NCBI GenBank assembly: GCA_028282395.1
Contig: JANQHY010000302.1
Span: 1-9,841 of the forward strand
From: Gammaproteobacteria bacterium
Lineage (GTDB): Bacteria; Pseudomonadota; Gammaproteobacteria; UBA12402
Reading direction: 5' to 3'
Length of the DNA stretch: 9,841 bases
The notes below the pieces were generated by a model. That model had not been told where the DNA came from. It saw only the letters and a list, made by a program, of their open reading frames with translations, and ran no database searches. A program made the position numbers and the translations under genes. Every line of letters starts with the position of its first letter. Positions within the stretch are counted from its first letter, which is position 1. Shown one piece after another: positions 5,885 through 9,841 of this stretch.

Positions 5885-6660
5885 GCGGTATTCGTTTATT
5901 AGGACGTGGCGGTCTCCACTATATGCGCGCAATCGGCCGAGCAGGTTGGTTGTTGTGGCGTTCATTAGTACGGCTACCGTTACGTTGGGAAAGCATTCAT
6001 CTGCTATGTCGACAAATTTATGTTGAAGGCTGCCTATCACTCGTCATTATTGTCGTATCGGCACTGTTTATCGGCATGGTTGTTGGGCTACAGGGCTACA
6101 ATACGCTGGATAAATTTGGCGCTACCGATGCGCTGGGGCAGTTAATTGCTCTGAGTGTTACGCGTGAGCTGGGGCCGGTGGTGACAGCACTGCTCTTTGC
6201 TGGCCGTGCTGGGTCAGCCTTAACTGCGGAGATTGGCCTAATGAAGGCAACAGAACAGCTGTCGAGTATGGAGATGATGGCTTGCGATCCACTACGACGC
6301 GTCATTGCTCCACGCTTTTTGGCTGGGTTGATTTCACTGCCTCTGCTGACCATTATTTTTAACTTATTAGCAGTTTATGGCGGTTATTTGGTTGTAGTGG
6401 GCTGGTTAGGAACCGATAGTGGTACTTTCTGGTCTAATATGCAATCTTATGTCGATTTTCGTATAGATATTGTCAGCGGTATCATTAAGTCGATAGTTTT
6501 TGCTTTTGTGATCGTCTGGATCGCTGTCTATCAGGGTTATGATTGTGTGCCTAACTCTGAAGGTATTAGTAAATCAACAACGCGGACCGTCGTATATTCA
6601 TCACTGGCGATTTTAGGTCTGGATTTTGTATTAACGGCAATGATGATGGGAGGTTGGTAG
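5881..6660 (+). CDS. mlaE: phospholipid transport permease MlaE
   Basis: MlaE is the inner-membrane permease subunit of the Mla transporter, acting with MlaF, MlaD and MlaB. The 259 residues match E. coli MlaE (260). An amphipathic N-terminus is followed by about five to six hydrophobic segments (roughly 48-72, 90-115, 145-170, 195-220, 238-258). The conserved cytoplasmic loop [20 protein letters not shown] with [12 protein letters not shown] is the family's coupling-helix region, and [11 protein letters not shown] lies near residue 70. I chose ATG 5881 over an in-frame ATG at 5851 because it gives the ATGA overlap with mlaF, GGAGG at 5866-5870 and the family length. The stop is 2 bases from mlaD. 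Confidence 0.96.
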   Translation: MSGIRLLGRGGLHYMRAIGRAGWLLWRSLVRLPLRWESIHLLCRQIYVEGCLSLVIIVVSALFIGMVVGLQGYNTLDKFGATDALGQLIALSVTRELGPVVTALLFAGRAGSALTAEIGLMKATEQLSSMEMMACDPLRRVIAPRFLAGLISLPLLTIIFNLLAVYGGYLVVVGWLGTDSGTFWSNMQSYVDFRIDIVSGIIKSIVFAFVIVWIAVYQGYDCVPNSEGISKSTTRTVVYSSLAILGLDFVLTAMMMGGW

Positions 6661-6662
6661 CC

Positions 6663-7184
6663 ATGAGACAGGGGATTATTGAGACAGTTGTCGGACTTTT
6701 TATTATCGTAGCCGTCGTCTGTTTCGTTTTTTTAGCGATTCAGGTGAGTGGGTTAACGAACTATAGCCACACCAATGTTTACAATGTTACCGCCAATTTT
6801 AATAATGTTGGCGACCTTAAAGTACGTGCGCCGGTAACCATTGGGGGTGTTAAAATTGGCCAGGTCACCCAGATTAAGCTTGACCCGAAAACCTTTGAAG
6901 CTATAGCAACTTTTGCCATCGATCAGCGTTATAATCACATCCCAACCGACTCAACAGCGAACATTTATACGGCCGGATTATTGGGGTCGAGTTACATCAG
7001 TTTAACCCCCGGATTTTCTGAGCAGAATCTGAAAAATGGTAGCCAGATCCAAAATAGTCATTCAGCATTAATTTTACAAAATCTGATAGGTCAGCTATTA
7101 TTTAGTTTAAAGGGTGGGGGCGATAAAGCGAAACAGAGCGCCAGTGATAAGGCAGCGCCTGCTGTCACTGTCGTCAAAGGCTAA
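6663..7184 (+). CDS. mlaD: MCE-domain lipid transport protein MlaD
   Basis: MlaD is anchored in the inner membrane and forms a hexameric MCE ring in the periplasm, through which lipid passes between MlaE and MlaC. From ATG 6663 it has 173 residues (E. coli 183): membrane helix at about 8-28, MCE domain about 36-115 with VGDLKVRAPVTIGGVKIGQV and the family's late motif LLGSSYISLTPG, then a helix (LILQNLIGQLLF) that would build the ring pore, and a Lys/Ala/Ser-rich tail. The in-frame TTG at 6654 lies inside mlaE; ATG 6663 with GGGAGG 9 bases upstream is preferred. The pore-helix residues are hydrophobic, as expected. Confidence 0.96.
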   Translation: MRQGIIETVVGLFIIVAVVCFVFLAIQVSGLTNYSHTNVYNVTANFNNVGDLKVRAPVTIGGVKIGQVTQIKLDPKTFEAIATFAIDQRYNHIPTDSTANIYTAGLLGSSYISLTPGFSEQNLKNGSQIQNSHSALILQNLIGQLLFSLKGGGDKAKQSASDKAAPAVTVVKG

Positions 7185-7224
7185 CTCGGTTAAAGCTTAG
7201 TCGATTAGCGAGGAGAAAATTATA

Positions 7225-7938
7225 ATGAAACAAGTAAAATTGTACACGTCAGGCTTATTGTTACTTTTCACTGCTACCGCCGCTATGGCCCAAGCGCCAA
7301 TGTCAAATAGTGTGGCACCAGCTCACTCGGTTGGCGGCACACCTGCGGTCCAGACACGCGGCTGCTCGCAAAGCCAGCCAGTTAATATGTTGGTCTGTAT
7401 CTCAAGCAACTTGCTCAAAACCTTAAAGCGTGAAAAGGCGGTGATTAAGCAAAATCCTAATCACATCTACACGATTGTTGATAATGAGCTATTACCGTAT
7501 GTTGATAAGATGAAAATGTCGCAATCAGTATTAGGGCGTAATGCTTGGGCTCGAGCAACACCTCAGCAGCGACAACGCTTTAGCCATGCGTTTCTGAATC
7601 TTGTTGTGCGCACTTATGCAGGTGCTCTCGATGCCTATACCGATCAGGGTATACGTTTCTTCCCAATTAGGGGCGGTGTTGGTAATCGCCAGTCTGTCAA
7701 TGTTTCTAGCCAGATTGTTCGTTCGGAAGGTCCGCCGGTTGGTGTCAGTTATAGCTTAGCCAAGGATGTTAATAGCGGAAAATGGCGTGTTTATGATATG
7801 ACCGTTGAAGGAGTGAGCCTGTTGGAGAGTTTCCGTTCACAAATTCAGAGCATGTTGTCACAGGGCAACTCCATTGACCAGGTCATAACCCGTTTGGAGC
7901 AGCATCCTGTCCCGCAAAAGCAGAGCAGTAGCTATTAA
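7225..7938 (+). CDS. mlaC: periplasmic phospholipid carrier MlaC
   Basis: MlaC is the soluble carrier that ferries phospholipid between the outer-membrane MlaA-porin complex and MlaFEDB. The 237 residues start with a clear signal peptide (Lys-containing n-region, hydrophobic 10-20, likely cut after AMA at 22). Mature motifs match the family: YTIVDNELLPYVD, the ATPQQRQRFSHAF helix, and WRVYDMTVEGVSLLESFRSQ near the C-terminus. A Ser/Pro/Ala-rich stretch of about 25 residues precedes the core, and Cys47 and Cys58 could form a disulfide in the periplasm. E. coli MlaC (211) is shorter at the N-terminus. GAGGAG about 8 bases before the ATG gives a strong start. The 40-base gap after mlaD is the widest in the operon. 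Confidence 0.95.
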   Translation: MKQVKLYTSGLLLLFTATAAMAQAPMSNSVAPAHSVGGTPAVQTRGCSQSQPVNMLVCISSNLLKTLKREKAVIKQNPNHIYTIVDNELLPYVDKMKMSQSVLGRNAWARATPQQRQRFSHAFLNLVVRTYAGALDAYTDQGIRFFPIRGGVGNRQSVNVSSQIVRSEGPPVGVSYSLAKDVNSGKWRVYDMTVEGVSLLESFRSQIQSMLSQGNSIDQVITRLEQHPVPQKQSSSY

Positions 7939-8222
7939 TGATGGCAACAGCGCAGATTACTAACAAATCGGGTAGTTTCCATATTGAAGGAGAGCTGACT
8001 TTTGCCACAGTAACAGCACTGTTTGCACAATCATTAACTTTACTCAAGCGTAGTGGTGTATCACAGTTTGATTTATCCGCGGTGACACATATGGATAGTG
8101 CTGGCCTAGCACTGCTGTGTGAATGGAAACGGCGTGATCGTCAAGTGCAATTTCACCATTTGCCTGCGCAAATTAGTGGGATGGTTGCCTTATCGGGATT
8201 GGAAAAAGTTTTTAATACCTAA
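7938..8222 (+). CDS. mlaB: STAS-domain protein MlaB
   Basis: MlaB is a small cytoplasmic STAS protein that binds MlaF and is needed for stability and activity of the complex. The 94 residues show the STAS pattern: strand-rich N-terminus (SGSFHIEGELTF), the core FDLSAVTHMDSAGLALL (44-60) with Asp53 and Ser54 at the position of the classic STAS phosphorylation-type loop, then a helix and a final hydrophobic strand. E. coli MlaB is 97 residues. The ATG overlaps the mlaC stop by one base (TAATG), and a second ATG follows at once, so the exact start could be either. No MurA or IbaG gene follows, unlike E. coli. Confidence 0.93.
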   Translation: MMATAQITNKSGSFHIEGELTFATVTALFAQSLTLLKRSGVSQFDLSAVTHMDSAGLALLCEWKRRDRQVQFHHLPAQISGMVALSGLEKVFNT

Positions 8223-8264
8223 TCTGGCTATGTCGTTTTTGTAGAAATTTAGGAGTCTACTATA

Positions 8265-9104
8265 TTGTCATCAGTTGTTGGTCACTATCCAGTTATTTTG
8301 CTGATTGCCTATCTCATTATTGGTCTGCTCAGTAGCTTTATCGTTACCCTCATAGGAGGTGGCGGTAGCTTGATTATTCTTTCTGGACTGAGTTTTATTT
8401 TTCTGCACATTTTTCCTGCTGATGTGGCGTTGAAGTTAGCAATTGGTACCGGTATTGCTACTTTCCCTGTTATAGCGATTGCGGCCTATGTTACGCTTGC
8501 CAGAATTGGCCATCAAAAAAGCTTTAACTATTTTATTGTTATGTTGCCAGCGGTATTAATCGGTGCATTTATTGGTCCACATATTACGATTGGACTCCCG
8601 TCAGCAGTTTTGCATCTTTGCATCGGTATTCTTTTAGGGCTACTTGCTGCATATAAGCTTTTTTGGCCAGGCAGTAAAACAACGATCCTGGAGCAGGAGC
8701 GGCCTTTGACCCTATGGTTGGGGGTTGTCACCTTTTTTGTTGCACTGTTAGCTTCAGTTTTAAGTATTGCTAGTAGTATATCGATCAGCATCTTCATGAT
8801 TCCTTTCCTTAGTAATTATGTGCCTTACCGTCAGGCAGTTAGCACCAATATTGCTGCTGCGCTTCCTGCTGATATCATTGGCGCACTGATTTACGCTATT
8901 TTTAGTGACCATCTTGGCCATATTGGTAGCAATTGGCATATTGGCTACATTTATTTGCCAGCATTCATCTGTATTGCTATTATGGCCGTTGTAGGAAGTA
9001 TTATCGGTGGGAAACTAACGGTAAAATTATCAACAGAAAGAATAAAAAAGGCTTTTTATATCTATGTGCTTATTTCTGGAATAATCATTGGCATAAAGGG
9101 GTAG
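8265..9104 (+). CDS. TSUP-family (TauE/SafE) membrane permease
   Basis: A 279-residue, strongly hydrophobic protein with about eight membrane helices, of the TSUP/DUF81 (TauE/SafE) family of predicted sulfite, sulfonate or organic-anion exporters. The first helix pair holds the typical glycine-rich run IGGGGSLI (about 30-37), with a second conserved repeat half around 150-215 (ASSISISIFMIP, STNIAAALPADIIG) that mirrors the first, as expected of this duplicated family. Its start is TTG at 8265 with AGGAG at 8251-8255, 9 bases away; the only nearby ATG (8230) runs into a stop after four codons. It lies 42 bases downstream of mlaB on the same strand with no visible terminator, so it may be read from the mla promoter. 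The substrate cannot be told from sequence. Confidence 0.87.
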   Translation: MSSVVGHYPVILLIAYLIIGLLSSFIVTLIGGGGSLIILSGLSFIFLHIFPADVALKLAIGTGIATFPVIAIAAYVTLARIGHQKSFNYFIVMLPAVLIGAFIGPHITIGLPSAVLHLCIGILLGLLAAYKLFWPGSKTTILEQERPLTLWLGVVTFFVALLASVLSIASSISISIFMIPFLSNYVPYRQAVSTNIAAALPADIIGALIYAIFSDHLGHIGSNWHIGYIYLPAFICIAIMAVVGSIIGGKLTVKLSTERIKKAFYIYVLISGIIIGIKG

Positions 9105-9177
9105 GAGCGCTATTTCTATGATTAATAATCAAACAGTTATGAAATAAAATTACAGTTATTACTAAGGGGTAATTTAT

Positions 9178-9226
9178 TTGTAAAAAGAGGCGTAAACGCA
9201 TTAATAAAACGTCTTGTGTTTTACAA
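9178..9226. repeat. interrupted inverted repeat upstream of pstC
   Basis: TTGTAAAA (9178-9185) and TTTTACAA (9219-9226) are perfect 8-base inverted arms. Inside them AAGA (9185-9188) and TCTT (9212-9215) can extend the pairing with bulges. It could be a hairpin in the leader of pstC, an operator, or a weak terminator of the TSUP gene; there is no T-run after it, so a plain intrinsic terminator is unlikely. The flanking gap 9105-9266 is AT-rich, with ACAGTTAT twice (9133-9140, 9152-9159). I see no convincing Pho box. Confidence 0.35.
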
Positions 9227-9266
9227 CTTTAATGATTACCATTAGGCCAACTTTATTGAGTTTTAT

Positions 9267-9841
9267 ATGATGCAACCATTTCTATTTAAACGGCGTCTAT
9301 TTAGTGCAGATCGAGCGTTTGCTCTGCTCGTTCGCATTCTCGCGGTGCTGGTAGTTGTACTATTTGTTCTTCTAGTGAGTTATCTCGTCTTTTTAAGCTG
9401 GCCAAGCATTGAACGGTTTGGTATTAAATTCCTCTGGAGTAGTGACTGGGCACCGGCTAAAGATCAGTTTGGTGCGTTGCCGGCGGTGGTAGGGACACTT
9501 ATCACAGCAGTTTTGAGCATGATAATCGCCATTCCTATTAGTGTTGGCATTGCCCTCATGATTACCCAGATTATGAAGCCATCACCATTGACAACAATTT
9601 TATCACGCTTGATTGAGCTATTAGCGGCGATTCCAAGCATTATTTACGGAATGTGGGGACTATTTTTCCTGGCACCATTTTTACAGAGCCATTTTCAACC
9701 ATGGATGATTGATCTAACACGTGATATTCCTCTACTTAATAAACTCTTTGCCGGGTTACCAATTGGTATTGGTTTTTTTACTGCGGGTTTAGTTCTTGCC
9801 ATTATGGTAACACCCTTGATTTCATCAATGATGCGTGATGT
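9267..9841 (+). CDS. pstC: phosphate ABC transporter permease PstC, C-terminus beyond window
   Basis: PstC and PstA form the inner-membrane channel of the PstSCAB high-affinity phosphate importer. About 191 codons are visible; the frame is open to the right edge. The N-terminus has a short basic stretch, a long hydrophobic helix (about 20-45), then SWPSIERFGIKFLWSSDWAP, a PstC hallmark just before the permease domain. AVVGTLITAVLSMIIAIPISVGIA and ELLAAIPSIIYGMWGLF are typical of PstC, the latter being near the coupling region. Two adjacent ATGs (9267, 9270) are possible, since an in-frame stop lies at 9243; no strong Shine-Dalgarno is visible. pstS is not directly upstream; pstA and pstB would be expected to the right. 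Family call is secure. Confidence 0.94.
   Translation, partial: MMQPFLFKRRLFSADRAFALLVRILAVLVVVLFVLLVSYLVFLSWPSIERFGIKFLWSSDWAPAKDQFGALPAVVGTLITAVLSMIIAIPISVGIALMITQIMKPSPLTTILSRLIELLAAIPSIIYGMWGLFFLAPFLQSHFQPWMIDLTRDIPLLNKLFAGLPIGIGFFTAGLVLAIMVTPLISSMMRD

Noticed and set aside
6654..6662. TTG at 6654 as the start of mlaD
   Set aside because: The ATG at 6663 has GGGAGG at the right distance and fits MlaD; the TTG lies within the end of mlaE.
9118..9147. 9-codon ORF after the TSUP gene with GGAG about 10 bases upstream
   Set aside because: Very short, the GGAG overlaps the stop of the preceding gene, and nothing in the downstream context supports translation.
9133..9159. Two ACAGTTAT repeats as a Pho box for pstC
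   Set aside because: The spacing is 19 bases rather than the 11-base period of PhoB half-sites, and each matches CTGTCAT only loosely.

Overview
This window looks like a chromosomal segment of a gammaproteobacterium. It has moderate to low GC by eye, Shine-Dalgarno-led genes, a lipopolysaccharide-type outer membrane, and the kdsD-kdsC-lpt-hpf-ptsN block placed back to back with mlaFEDCB, as in Escherichia coli. The species cannot be named from the sequence. The presence of HPr kinase, a lone IIA-Man-type protein and HPr beside ptsN is not the enterobacterial arrangement; it recalls other gamma- and betaproteobacteria.

Minus strand, read from 5035 down to 1: kdsD and kdsC (Kdo synthesis), lptC and lptB (LPS transport), then after a 95-base gap hpf (ribosome hibernation), ptsN (EIIA-Ntr), hprK (a short HPr kinase/phosphorylase), a possible 12-codon leader ORF, a IIA-Man-family gene, and the start of ptsH (HPr), which runs off the left edge. 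Genes overlap or abut, so this reads as one long operon with a likely internal promoter before hpf. Compared with the E. coli order, lptA, rpoN and rapZ are absent from their usual places.

Plus strand, from 5093: mlaF, mlaE, mlaD, mlaC and mlaB form a complete, tightly packed operon for lipid trafficking between the inner and outer membranes. It is followed by a TSUP/TauE-family permease that starts at TTG, and then, after a 162-base gap, by pstC (phosphate permease), cut by the right edge. A 57-base region at 5036-5092 separates the two divergent operons and holds a good sigma-70-like promoter for mlaF.

The unusual part is the phosphotransferase module. The IIA-Man homologue has Gln10 where the phosphorylated histidine should be, and ends in a cysteine-rich tail. 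HprK lacks the N-terminal domain and has Ser10 in place of the usual histidine before the P-loop. PtsN and HPr keep their phosphorylation residues (His80; His15 and Ser47). I infer a sugar-independent regulatory PTS in which one relay member may have become a non-phosphorylatable sensor or binding partner. The remaining genes are ordinary envelope and ribosome housekeeping genes, with a few residue-level oddities noted in the entries.
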